From: Leeuwenhoekiella polynyae
GTDB lineage: Bacteria > Bacteroidota > Bacteroidia > Flavobacteriales > Flavobacteriaceae
NCBI RefSeq assembly: GCF_004104075.1
Contig: NZ_QOVK01000035.1
Location: forward strand, 1 to 33,016
Reading direction: 5' to 3'
Length of the DNA: 33,016 bases
The translations under genes were made by a program, and so were the position numbers. The notes under the pieces are model-generated. The model searched no databases and was not told where the DNA came from. It saw nothing but the letters and a program-made list of their open reading frames with translations. This document shows, one piece after another, positions 17,844 through 27,400 of the stretch; the stretch's first letter is position 1; every line of letters begins with the position of its first letter.

Positions 17844-18227
17844 ATGCTAAAACACATTCATCATATTGCAATAATCTGTTCTGATTATAAAAAATCCAAA
17901 CAGTTTTATACTAAAGTTTTAGGGCTTACAATTATTGCGGAAACCTTCCGCGAAGCAAGAAACTCATACAAGCTCGATTTAGCCTTAAATGGTGAATATA
18001 TTATTGAATTATTCTCCTTCCCAGCCCCACCAAAGCGAACCTCAAAACCAGAAGCTTGCGGCTTAAGACATCTAGCTTTTGCCACAAATGATATCGAAGC
18101 TGCAATAACTGAATTGAATCAGAAAGGAGTACAAACCGAACCCATACGCATTGATGAACTTACCGGCAAGCGCTTTACCTTTTTTACAGATCCAGATGAC
18201 CTTCCGCTTGAACTTTATGAAGTTTAA
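17844..18227 (+). CDS. VOC-superfamily protein, GloA2/YaeR-like
   Basis: A 127-residue single VOC (glyoxalase/dioxygenase) domain made of two beta-alpha-beta-beta-beta repeats. Likely metal ligands are His7 (HIHHIAI), Glu55 (IIELFSF), His76 (LRHLAF) and Glu123 (PLELYE), matching the His-Glu-His-Glu pattern of glyoxalase I-like members. The wording fits the YaeR/SMU1112c subgroup, whose substrate is not established, so I do not call it glyoxalase I. It is the third gene of the ybaB operon (36-base gap). Its stop is followed by a copy of the dispersed intergenic repeat and by the convergent monooxygenase gene. Confidence 0.85.
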   Translation: MLKHIHHIAIICSDYKKSKQFYTKVLGLTIIAETFREARNSYKLDLALNGEYIIELFSFPAPPKRTSKPEACGLRHLAFATNDIEAAITELNQKGVQTEPIRIDELTGKRFTFFTDPDDLPLELYEV

Positions 18228-18247
18228 GCTTGAAGAAGGTTCTACAT

Positions 18248-18272
18248 ATTTAAATCTCGATTACCGAGTAAA
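18248..18272 (+). repeat. Dispersed intergenic repeat, short copy A
   Basis: These 25 bases match 21130-21154 at 24 of 25 positions. They hold the hairpin-like core CTCG..CGAG. The copy begins 21 bases after the VOC stop and extends into the last codons of the convergent LLM gene, whose stop codon (18261-18263) lies inside it. Confidence 0.75.
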
Positions 18273-19277
18273 AATCTCACTCACTAATTCGTAAGATTTT
18301 AGACGAGCCTGATGATCATAAATGTGCGAAATGATAATCAATTCGTCAATTTGAGTTTCAGCTTTAAATTGAGCCAGACCCTTCGCTACCGTTTCCTGAG
18401 AACCAATAAAACTGTAATGCATCATTTGCTCGATCTGCATACGCTCTAATTCTGACCATTCTCCATCCATAGAATCTATCGGTGGAGAAAGTGGTTTTCT
18501 AGTATTTCTAATAACTCCAAGCATAAAGCGCTTTGCACTTGTTGCTAAACGTTCTGCTTCCTCATCAGTCGCTGCCGCAATAACATTAACACAAGCCATA
18601 GTATAAGGCTTTTCTAACTGTTCTGAAGCTTCAAAATGCTGATGGTATAACTTAAGAGCATTGTGTAGATGTGTTGGTGCAAAATGACTTGCAAAAGCGT
18701 AAGGCAACCCTTTTCTACCGGCAAGCTGCGCACTAAACGTACTCGATCCTAATAAATACAAAGGAATATTTAATCCTTCCCCTGGAGTTGCTCGCACGGA
18801 TGCTGTACTATTTTCTTCTGATAAATACGTTTGAAGTTCGTCTATATTATTAGGGAAATCCTGTACCGTTTCATGCTGATACCTACGCAGCGCCATTGCA
18901 GTACGCTGATCTGTTCCTGGAGCACGCCCTAGTCCCAGATCTATACGATTAGGATACATCGTTGCCAATGTCCCAAACTGTTCTGCCACTACAAGCGGAG
19001 CGTGATTTGGCAACATCACACCGCCAGATCCAACACGCATCTTAGTTGTTTGATGAGCAATATGACCTATCAAAATGACAGGAGCTGAACTTGCCAAACT
19101 TTCCATATTGTGATGCTCTGAGATCCAAAACCTGTGATAACCCAATTTTTCTGTATTTTGAGCCAGATCTACACTACGTTTAATGGCTTGCTGTGCATCA
19201 ACTCCCTCTACTATAGGTACTAAGTCTAAAACTGAATATTTAGTACCTGATAAATCATTCTTATTTATAGCTTTCAT
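18261..19277 (-). CDS. LLM-class flavin-dependent monooxygenase (luciferase-like)
   Basis: A 338-residue bacterial luciferase-like TIM-barrel protein that would use reduced flavin and O2. Typical segments are [20 protein letters not shown] (47-66), which contributes to the flavin pocket, [21 protein letters not shown] (the conserved strand and helix after it), and [14 protein letters not shown]. It resembles the YhbW/MsnO8-type subgroup, whose natural substrate is not known. There is no signal peptide. It is monocistronic and convergent with the VOC gene, with only 33 bases between the stops. Its final codons (EIFTR-stop) are formed by copy A of the dispersed repeat, so the extreme C terminus may have been remodelled by that element. 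Confidence 0.87.
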   Translation of the reverse strand: MKAINKNDLSGTKYSVLDLVPIVEGVDAQQAIKRSVDLAQNTEKLGYHRFWISEHHNMESLASSAPVILIGHIAHQTTKMRVGSGGVMLPNHAPLVVAEQFGTLATMYPNRIDLGLGRAPGTDQRTAMALRRYQHETVQDFPNNIDELQTYLSEENSTASVRATPGEGLNIPLYLLGSSTFSAQLAGRKGLPYAFASHFAPTHLHNALKLYHQHFEASEQLEKPYTMACVNVIAAATDEEAERLATSAKRFMLGVIRNTRKPLSPPIDSMDGEWSELERMQIEQMMHYSFIGSQETVAKGLAQFKAETQIDELIIISHIYDHQARLKSYELVSEIFTR

Positions 19278-19402
19278 AGTGATATAGTCCTAAAATTTGT
19301 AATTTCCTTACTTCAATTTACAGGCATTATACATTCAATGTTTTTGATAGAACTGCAAATTATTTAAACTGAAAAGCTTAGGTTTTTTATTTAATATATC
19401 TT

Positions 19403-19846
19403 ATGAAAAAACTTTTCATCCTTATTTCGATTTCGATCACAGCAAGCATTATTAGCTGTAAACAACAGAAAAAAACCGAGGTTAAATCATTTCCTATTGA
19501 AGTTGCCTGTTATGGGTATAACGAAAACGGAACGAATATAAGTTTTAGAATTACACGGGTTGATCCCGTGGTTCAAGGAACTCTTATTTACAATTGGGCA
19601 GAAAAAGATCGCAACTCAGGAAGCTTTAAAGGAACATTAGAAGATAATATTATTTTGGGCTCTTATACTTTTTTATCTGAAGGAAAACAAAGTATAAGAG
19701 AAGTTGCTTTTAAAATTGAAAACGGAGAACTTGTAGAAGGCTTTGGTGCCATAAAAAATGTTGGAGGTGTCGCTACATTTGAAGACATTACCTCATTGAA
19801 CTTTGATGGAAGTATTGTATTAGAAAAAGATAAGTGTTTTAATTAA
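19403..19846 (+). CDS. Small hypothetical lipoprotein
   Basis: A 147-residue protein I do not recognise. The N terminus is a lipoprotein signal with lipobox IISC (Cys19). The mature part is beta-rich with several alternating hydrophobic segments (for example GTLIYNWAEKDRNSGSFKG and VAFKIENGELVEGFGAI), and it ends with a Cys close to the C terminus (DKCFN) that could pair with Cys37. It lies between the LLM and LacI-type genes. A weak A/T-rich stem-loop (about 19848-19883) follows it. No function is proposed. Confidence 0.75.
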   Translation: MKKLFILISISITASIISCKQQKKTEVKSFPIEVACYGYNENGTNISFRITRVDPVVQGTLIYNWAEKDRNSGSFKGTLEDNIILGSYTFLSEGKQSIREVAFKIENGELVEGFGAIKNVGGVATFEDITSLNFDGSIVLEKDKCFN

Positions 19847-19963
19847 ATTTGTAAACTAAAATTTTCGTTTTTACAAGTTTTAAATTACTATTTAAATTTA
19901 ACCCGCTAAGTCAAGCCCTTGCTACGACTGAAACGATTTATTGTATTTTATACGTTTAAAAAA

Positions 19964-19975
19964 TCAAACGTTTGA
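19964..19975. promoter_or_regulatory. Candidate LacI-family operator
   Basis: TCAAACGTTTGA is a perfect 12-bp palindrome with the central CG typical of LacI-family operators. It lies 60 bases upstream of the regulator start at 20036, a position suited to autoregulation. I see no second copy upstream of the GH28 gene or the SusC gene. Confidence 0.55.
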
Positions 19976-20035
19976 ACTGTACATTTTTTTGGTAATTTTA
20001 AAATCGAAATAAAATGCACTCAACAGTTTCTGTTT

Positions 20036-21058
20036 ATGAAAAAAAAAAGACCTTCTCTTAAGGATATTGCAGATGCACTAAACATCTCAACAACAACAGT
20101 TTCCTTTGTTTTAAATGGCAAAGGAGAAGAAAAGAAAATCTCTAAAGAGCTCATAGCTAAGGTTGAAGCGCATCTAAAAGAAATAAACTACAAACCCAAT
20201 CTTGTTGCCCGTAGTTTACGTACCGGGAGTACCAGAGTTTTAGTTTTTATGGTTGAAGACATCAGCAACAGCCACTTTTCTAAAGTAGGTAGGATTATTG
20301 AAGATATATCCTACAAGAATGATTACCGAGTTCTTTTTTGCAGCACAGAGAATGATGTAAAGCGTACACAAGATCTAATTCACCTGTTTCATGAGCGTCA
20401 AGTAGACGGTTTTATAATCGTACCTCCACCGGGAATTGAGAAAGAAATTTCATATTTATTAGAAAACGAAGTTCCGGTAGTTCTTTTTGACCGTAAGATA
20501 CCAGAGTTAGAAGCAGACTACGTTATCATCAATAACTTTGAAGGCGCTAAACAATCTACACAACACCTCATAGATTCTGGTTATAAAAATATTGCTTTTA
20601 TAACCATCGATCTAGATCAGATACAAATGCACGATCGTGAGGCTGGCTATATAGCGGCTATAGAAGAAGCAGGTTTTTCTCCAAATATTTTAAAAATCCC
20701 ATACGACACCAGTAATATTCCTTCTTCGAGAGAAAAAATAAAAAAATTCATAAAAGAAAGTAAAGATATTGATGCCATCTTTTTTGCAACTAATTACTTG
20801 TCACAGAGTGGTCTTAAATGCATTCATCAAATAGATGCAAAACTTATAAATAAGTTGGGCATTATTAGTTTTGATGACAGTAACTTTTTTGAAATGTATT
20901 CCCCTACTGTAAGTGCCTTTGCCCAACCGGTTGATGAAATGGCAAATCAGCTGATGAAAATCATGTTCAATAAATTAAAAAATAAAGAACAAGCTGTATC
21001 ATCAAAATTAGTTTTAGAAGGCACCTTGGTTACTCGTGAATCTTCTTTAAAAAAGTAA
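20036..21058 (+). CDS. LacI/GalR-family transcriptional regulator
   Basis: A 340-residue regulator. Residues about 6-60 are the LacI helix-turn-helix and hinge (SLKDIADALNISTTTVSFVL, then NYKPNLVARSLRTGSTRVL). Residues about 65-338 are the periplasmic-binding-protein-like sensor domain, with recognisable segments DGFIIVPPPG, PVVLFDR and LGIISFDDSNFFEMYSPTVSAFAQP. It should bind a sugar or sugar acid effector. It sits 191 bases before a GH28 pectinase gene on the same strand and upstream of a convergent SusC/SusD pair, so galacturonate-type ligands are plausible. A palindromic operator candidate lies at 19964-19975. Confidence 0.92.
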   Translation: MKKKRPSLKDIADALNISTTTVSFVLNGKGEEKKISKELIAKVEAHLKEINYKPNLVARSLRTGSTRVLVFMVEDISNSHFSKVGRIIEDISYKNDYRVLFCSTENDVKRTQDLIHLFHERQVDGFIIVPPPGIEKEISYLLENEVPVVLFDRKIPELEADYVIINNFEGAKQSTQHLIDSGYKNIAFITIDLDQIQMHDREAGYIAAIEEAGFSPNILKIPYDTSNIPSSREKIKKFIKESKDIDAIFFATNYLSQSGLKCIHQIDAKLINKLGIISFDDSNFFEMYSPTVSAFAQPVDEMANQLMKIMFNKLKNKEQAVSSKLVLEGTLVTRESSLKK

Positions 21059-21080
21059 ACTACTTCTAGGCAAGCTCACG

Positions 21081-21154
21081 AAGCATTAAACTGAACAATA
21101 CATTTTTAGAAGGAGACAAATCTCTGAGCATTTAAATCTCGATTATCGAGTAAA
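21081..21154 (+). repeat. Dispersed intergenic repeat, copy B
   Basis: This 74-base segment aligns with 32290-32362 at about 61 positions with one gap. It starts 23 bases after the LacI-type stop codon. It contains two small inverted repeats, GAGA..TCTC and CTCGA-TTA-TCGAG. Its 3' third also matches copy A. Confidence 0.75.
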
Positions 21155-21249
21155 CCTCATTTCTCACAATCAGGATGATTATTCTAAAAGTTCAGGATAG
21201 AACAGGATAACGATATCGATGTATATAGATATTTTTATGAAAAAATTCT

Positions 21250-22563
21250 ATGCATACATTTATAAAAAGTTATCTATTCTTGGTCTTGATTTTTAACATG
21301 GTAGCTTACGGGCAAGAACGCTTTCCTGATGGTACGTTGATACCAGAGTGGTTTCATAATACAGAAGGAGTACATCTTGATGATCTAGGCAAAAAATATC
21401 TAATTACTGATTATGGTGTCATAAATGACAGCACACAGATTCAAACTGAAAAAATTCAGTCAGTTATTGATTCTGCTGCCAATAATGGCGGTGGTGTAAT
21501 AATCATACCTCAAGGTGTTTTTTTAAGCGGGTCTCTGTTCTTCAAGCAAAACACACATTTATATCTTGAAGAAAATGGAGTCTTAAAAGGAAGTGATGAT
21601 ATCAGTAATTTTCCCGTAATAATGACCCGTATTGAAGGAGAAAGCGTAAAGTACTTCCCGGCGCTTATAAATGCCGATAACCTTGACGGATTTACCATTT
21701 CGGGAAAAGGCACCCTTGACGGAAATGGTTTGCGTTACTGGAAAGCTTTCTGGTTACGACGCGAATGGAATCCTGATTGTACCAATAAAGATGAAATGCG
21801 TCCAAGACTCGTTTACGTTTCTAACAGCAAAAACATACAAATTGAAAATATCAAACTGAAAAACTCTCCTTTCTGGACAACTCATTTTTACAAAAGTGAA
21901 TATATAAAGCTTTTGAACTTAACAATCACGTCTCCTAAAGAACCTGTAAAAGCACCAAGTACTGATGCGGTTGATATTGATGCGTGCCAAAACATGCTGA
22001 TCAAAAACTGTTATATGGCAGTTAACGACGATGCTGTAGCCTTAAAAGGTGGTAAAGGCCCACACGCTGATGAAGATCCTAATAACGGTGAAAACCGAAA
22101 CATTATCATCGAGGATAACACCTACGGATTTTGTCACAGTGCACTTACCTGCGGAAGCGAATCTATTCACAATTACAACATTATTTTTCGTAGAAGCACC
22201 GTTGACACTGCCCATCGTATTTTCTGGCTTAAAATGCGCCCTGATACGCCACAAACCTATGATTACATTACGATTGAAGACATAAAAGGAAGTGTGCGAA
22301 GCATGATTCTAATTAAACCTTGGACTCAATTTTTTAATCTAAAAGGAGAAAAAAGTATAATCAAATCATCTGCCCACAATATAAAGATGAAAAACATCAA
22401 ATTGACCTGCGAGATTGGGTTTAATATTGTTGCTTCAGATCAATATAAATTATCTGATTTCACTTTTGAAAATATAAAGCTAGAAACACCTAATGGTCAA
22501 TTAGAGAATGCAGAATCTATAGAGAACCTTATTTTGAATAATGTAAAAATCGCTGAAGATTAG
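21250..22563 (+). CDS. Glycoside hydrolase family 28 enzyme (polygalacturonase-type pectinase)
   Basis: A 437-residue secreted right-handed beta-helix enzyme that hydrolyses galacturonic acid linkages in pectin. A signal peptide ends near VAYG-QERF (residue 21). GH28 landmarks are visible: Asp239 in STDAVDID, Asp260-Asp261 in NDDAVALKG, His296 in FCHSALTCGSES, and the Lys/Arg site in FWLKMRPDTPQ (Lys328-Arg330). All the acidic catalytic residues are present. The exact activity (endo, exo or rhamnogalacturonan-acting) cannot be read from this. It follows a LacI-type gene and converges on a SusD/SusC pair, so it likely releases or trims oligogalacturonides for that transporter. Three CAGGAT hexamers lie in its upstream region. 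Confidence 0.9.
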   Translation: MHTFIKSYLFLVLIFNMVAYGQERFPDGTLIPEWFHNTEGVHLDDLGKKYLITDYGVINDSTQIQTEKIQSVIDSAANNGGGVIIIPQGVFLSGSLFFKQNTHLYLEENGVLKGSDDISNFPVIMTRIEGESVKYFPALINADNLDGFTISGKGTLDGNGLRYWKAFWLRREWNPDCTNKDEMRPRLVYVSNSKNIQIENIKLKNSPFWTTHFYKSEYIKLLNLTITSPKEPVKAPSTDAVDIDACQNMLIKNCYMAVNDDAVALKGGKGPHADEDPNNGENRNIIIEDNTYGFCHSALTCGSESIHNYNIIFRRSTVDTAHRIFWLKMRPDTPQTYDYITIEDIKGSVRSMILIKPWTQFFNLKGEKSIIKSSAHNIKMKNIKLTCEIGFNIVASDQYKLSDFTFENIKLETPNGQLENAESIENLILNNVKIAED

Positions 22564-22660
22564 TTATGATCTAAACCGTTTGCTCCTAATAAAGCTATCT
22601 AAAGAAAATCTTAGTACAGAATCACTAACCAATTTAAACAAATTAAGCACTGCAGCTTTA

Positions 22661-22739
22661 AGCACTATCTCATAAAGTGTGTATCTAAAAATAGCGGGGG
22701 CAAGCCCCCGCTATTTTTTTAACTTTAAACTTTACACCA
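22661..22739 (+). repeat. Dispersed 79-bp terminator-bearing repeat, copy 2
   Basis: It matches the reverse complement of 24-102 at 75 of 79 positions without gaps. It lies 98 bases downstream of the GH28 stop and points in the same direction as that gene, as copy 1 does with the GAF gene. Confidence 0.85.
22687..22718 (+). terminator. Terminator downstream of the GH28 gene
   Basis: A 15-bp perfect stem (22687-22701 with 22704-22718) with a 2-base loop and a run of seven T. It forms the core of repeat copy 2. Confidence 0.85.
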
Positions 22740-22758
22740 AGTATAGATCGTAAAATAA

Positions 22759-22790
22759 AAAAGCCTCATTCGTTAAGAAATGAGGCTTTT
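22759..22790. terminator. Second, bidirectional terminator before the SusD-like gene
   Basis: A 12-bp stem (AAAAGCCTCATT with its complement) and an 8-base loop, 20 bases past the SusD stop on the minus strand. A and T flanks allow termination from both sides of the convergent pair. Confidence 0.8.
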
Positions 22791-22809
22791 TAAATCAAGT
22801 CTGGTTTTT

Positions 22810-24411
22810 CTAATATCCAGGATTTTGTTCTAAGTTAGAATTAGTTTGCATCTGACTTAATGGTATTGGAAAAATTTCTCTAAAACCTCCATTAGGTGAA
22901 TGTGAAAACCAAGATTTTGTGGTGTAAACTCCAAAGCGAATCAAATCTTGTTTTCTGTGATGCTCTCCTACAAATTCCCAAGCTAGCTCATCCAAAAATC
23001 TACCGTACTCAATATCATCTCCCCCTTCATAATTTGTAATTTTACCATCTTCATATTTTCCGTATTCATAAGTACTCCCTTCCATTAATTCTGCTCCGGT
23101 CATAACTGCTTTAGATGGATCTGAATCTTTAAAAGCTCGCTGTCTCACCTCTGAAACAATACTTGCTGCTTCATCTGCTCTTCCTAAACGCAATAAACAT
23201 TCTGCTTTGATCATTAGAGCATCTGTATATCTGTAAAAAGGAACATCTGTACCATAGGTTGCTACTACACCTGCACCTATTTCATAACGTATAAATCTAT
23301 AACCTTCCGTTGGTCCGGCTTCATTTACACTTTTTATATAATTTGTATAATTCAACTGACTATCAGGGTCATTCTCGTCAAGCAATATGGGGGCTCCAGA
23401 GCTAGAATATTGTAATCCTCCCAACCAGGTTGTTTCTAAACGTGCATCATCTTCATCATAAGTATCAATAAATTGAGGAATTCCAGCACTACCACCCCAA
23501 GGAGATCCTGCTAAATCAAAAGTTTCTCTACTTTTCCCATAAAGTGCTTTAAAAGCTAAATAAGAACCACTAGCCTCAATATTATCGTATGGGATTGCAA
23601 AAATTGTTTCTACTAAATTCTCATTGTCTAATGCAAAAACATCAGAAAATTCAGAGGTTAAACTAAACTCTCCACTATCTATGATATCCTGCACTTCACG
23701 CATAGCCTCTTCCCACTTGGACTCACCTATATAAACTTCTGAATTTAGGTACATTTTAGCTAAAGTCATTTTTGCCGCGTATTGATTAAACCTACCGTAG
23801 CTTCCCAGACCATCTGTACTTAACAATGGCATAACTTCATTCAATTCAGCGACTATAAAATCATAAACTTCTTTATTATCGCTTTGCTCCGGTAAAAATC
23901 CTTCTGGCAAATCAAAACGTTTTACAAGTGGAATATTTCTATAATTATCATATAAAATGTAATAACACATTGCGCGCATTGCTCTCAGCTCTGCTAAATA
24001 AACATCTGTTGCTTCATTATTTTCCAGACCTTCTATCTGTAGAATTGCCCTATTAATTTGATTAATACTACTATAAGTTCTACTCCACAAACCTTCTATA
24101 TGAGATAAATCTGAAAGCCAAGTGTGTTGATGCATATTAACATATTGTTGCCCCCAGCCTATTCCTACACGAGCAGGAGTAACTATTAAATCTGAAGACT
24201 CTTCATACACATCAAACATTCCGTCCCATCCCCAGTAAATAGATCGAAGAGAAGCATAAGGAGGTACTATAATAGCATCTAGATCATCTGCTGTTAGGGT
24301 AGTTCCTTCTGCAGTTATACTACTATAAACCGTTTCATCAAGATCTGTACAACTCACTGCTGTCAAACCAAAAAACAATAAACAAACTTTAATATCTTTT
24401 ATAAATTTCAT
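22810..24411 (-). CDS. SusD/RagB-family outer-membrane lipoprotein of the GH28 locus
   Basis: From the ATG at 24411 the protein has 533 residues and a clean lipoprotein signal ending in AVSC (Cys21). An ATG 24 bases further upstream overlaps the SusC stop and would only add MLIFKSLI before the signal, so I prefer 24411. Typical SusD features are the early WSRTYSSINQINRAILQIEG helix, the tetratricopeptide-like LRAMRAMCYYILYDNYRNIPLV segment and the C-terminal RKQDLIRFGVY...REIFPIPLSQMQTNSNLEQNPGY ending, which is the classic RagB/SusD tail. It pairs with the SusC gene 10 bases upstream and presumably binds oligosaccharides from pectin, judged from the GH28 neighbour. Confidence 0.93.
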   Translation of the reverse strand: MKFIKDIKVCLLFFGLTAVSCTDLDETVYSSITAEGTTLTADDLDAIIVPPYASLRSIYWGWDGMFDVYEESSDLIVTPARVGIGWGQQYVNMHQHTWLSDLSHIEGLWSRTYSSINQINRAILQIEGLENNEATDVYLAELRAMRAMCYYILYDNYRNIPLVKRFDLPEGFLPEQSDNKEVYDFIVAELNEVMPLLSTDGLGSYGRFNQYAAKMTLAKMYLNSEVYIGESKWEEAMREVQDIIDSGEFSLTSEFSDVFALDNENLVETIFAIPYDNIEASGSYLAFKALYGKSRETFDLAGSPWGGSAGIPQFIDTYDEDDARLETTWLGGLQYSSSGAPILLDENDPDSQLNYTNYIKSVNEAGPTEGYRFIRYEIGAGVVATYGTDVPFYRYTDALMIKAECLLRLGRADEAASIVSEVRQRAFKDSDPSKAVMTGAELMEGSTYEYGKYEDGKITNYEGGDDIEYGRFLDELAWEFVGEHHRKQDLIRFGVYTTKSWFSHSPNGGFREIFPIPLSQMQTNSNLEQNPGY

Positions 24412-24421
24412 AATCAACGAT

Positions 24422-27400
24422 TTAAAAATTAACATTGAGCCCTAGCGTAAAAGTTCTTGTGCTTGGGTATTTATCTCTATCATCGGTTCCCTGGGTCAAC
24501 ACAGAACCTCTGTTTATTTCAGGATCAATACCAGTGTAACCAGTAATGATTGCTAAATTATTTCCTGATACATACAATCTTAAAGCATCAATAATATCCC
24601 AGTTTGTAGTATTGAAATTATAGCCTAAAGTCACATTGTTTAATTTAAGGTAATCTCCATCTTCTATGTAGTAACTCACAAACTTTTGCCCTATTTGATT
24701 ACTTAACGTTATGTCTTTACCATAAACAGGATCAAAAGCAGAATTCAAAACATTATAAGGAATATGTGGATACTCGTAGAATACACGCTGAGCATTAAGT
24801 ATTTGAAAGTCTAACGCTCCTGTAAATACAAAGCTTAAGTCAAAACTTTTGTACTTAAAAGTATTTGTAATACCTATATTATATGCAGGTATACCATTAC
24901 CTAAAAATTGTCTGTTTTCATCTGTATCCAATGCGTTATCCCATGGCACTCTACTTCCATCAGGAAGCTCTATTGTCCAGTAATTTCCCTCGCCAAAAGC
25001 ATCTCTAGCTTCATAAAAATCAACATCTACAGACTTTAAACCCCAGAATTGACTAACAGGTTGTCCTACCTCAATACGATGTGTAATTTGAGAAACAGGT
25101 TCACTTAATGTCCCGTAATTGATATAATTACCTTCTATTTGATAAAGATCATTAGAAAGGCTTACCAGCTTATTCTTATTGTGTGATAAAGTTATATTAG
25201 CATCCCAAGAAAAATCTTTGGTATTAACAGGGTTTACATTAAGTAATAATTCAAACCCCTGATTTTGCATCTCTCCTACATTTGCTTTTGTTACACCTAC
25301 GAGGTTAGGGGGAGTAGGCACGCTATAATCAAATAGTAGATCTTTTGTTCTTTTATGATATACATCTAAACTACCATTAATTCTATTATTGAAAAATCCA
25401 AAGTCAAGACCAAAGTTAAATTCGCGAGAAACTTCCCATCTAAGATCCGGGTTGGGATTACCACCTTGTAAATCTGGAGTTAGTCCTCTAATCCATTCCC
25501 CGTTTAGATATGCTCTAGAACTATAAGAAAATAAGGATTGAGATAAGTATGATGCATCAGGAATAATACCTGTTTCCCCATAACCAGCACGTAGTTTTAA
25601 GTTATTTACAAAATCTGCATTTTCCATAAACTCCTCTCTGCTAATATTCCAACCAACAGAAACAGCTGGGAAATTACCCCACTTATTATTAGTACCGAAT
25701 TTAGAAGAACCTTCTCTACGTATGCTTGCTAATAAGTTGTATCTGGATTTATAGCTATATGAAACTCTACCAAAGAAACCTATAAGAGTATTGTCATCTT
25801 TACCACTTCCCATACTGGCTAATCCATTCTGAAGACCTTGACCTTGACCTAAATTATTATATCCAAAAGCATTAGTAGGAAAATCTCTATTTGTAGCATA
25901 AAAACTTTCATTTACATTATACTGATAACTATAACCTCCTAATACAGAAAACGAGTGATCGTCATATGTTTTGCTATATTTTGAAGTAAATTCGAGTAGG
26001 TCTGTTTTACTTTTAGCAGTATATCTTGAAGCAAAACCATTTCTACTATCTCCGTTATAGCCTAAATATTCTTTTGCTTCATAAAAACCTCTAAGATTAG
26101 TATTTCTGTTACTACCTACAAATAAATTATTTACCCAACCTTTTACAGGCTCTAAAGTTATATTTCCATTTAATCGAACCCAATCATTCTGAATATCTCC
26201 ATCTGTCAAATCAATCATACTCACAGGGTTTACATACTGTAAAACCGTACCGTCTTGAACATAATCTCCTTCATCGTTATAAATACGATCTGTTGGATTA
26301 CGTATTAATGCTTGCCTGTAAATTCTACTATCAAAAGAAGCCCCATCACCTAAAGCTCCTATATCCTGAGAGCCGGCTAAAAAACTTGCTGTAAATTTTA
26401 AAACACCATCATACATACTATGCGTAAGGTCTGCTCCTATTCTAAACTCTTCGTTAAATGATTTCTTAAAAACACCTTGCTGATCCATATAATTAGCATT
26501 CACACTATAAGTAGAGTAATCACCACCGCCACTAAAAGTAAGGTTATGATTTTGTGTAACTGCAGTTCGTGTAATCTCATCTAGCCAATCTGTCTCGTAT
26601 CCTAAGTCATTATACTGGGGTAAATCAATACCATCTGCACGTAACCTGCGCACATCTCCAGCATCTAAAAAATCTGCTTTTCTTACAAATTGTGAAGAAG
26701 AAACATAGTGTGAATACGATAAAGTAGGCTTCGTATTTACCTTACCGCTTTTTGTAGTTATTAAGATAACTCCATTAGCTCCTCGCGTACCATAGATTGC
26801 TGAAGCTGAAGCATCCTTTAAAACATCTATACTTTCAATGTCATTAGGAGCCACACTATTTAAACTCCCTGGTAAGCCATTAATCAAAATAAGAGGCTGG
26901 GTATTTCCCTGAAGTGTAGAAACTCCTCTTAAAGAAACGTTTGAGGTAGCTGACGGATCCCCCGAACCATTAGATATACTTAGACCGGCAACTTTACCTT
27001 TAATAAGGTCCCCGGCGTCTTGCACCAGACCAGGATTAAAATCTTCAGATTTTACGGTAGCAATTGCTGTGGTAACCTCTTCTCTTTTTTGAGTACCATA
27101 ACCTATTACCACTACTTCTTCCAGACTTTGTGTATCTGTTTCTAGAGTAATATTTAAAACTGAAGAAGAACCAGCAGCAACCTCTTTAGTAATAAAACCA
27201 ACATAAGAGATCTTAACTATTGAATTATCCTGAGCAATTTCTAAATCAAAATTTCCATCAAAATCGGTTGTTGTTCCATTTGAGGTTCCCTTTTCTACAA
27301 CAGTGGCTCCTACAATAGGCATACCTTGATTGTCTACAACTGTCCCGGAGATTTGTTTTTGACTGAAACCTATAAATGGCAATAGCAAGATTAAAAGCCT

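Noticed and set aside
24412-24435. ATG at 24435 for the second SusD-type gene
   Set aside because: It overlaps the SusC stop and only adds eight residues before a complete lipoprotein signal starting at the ATG at 24411.
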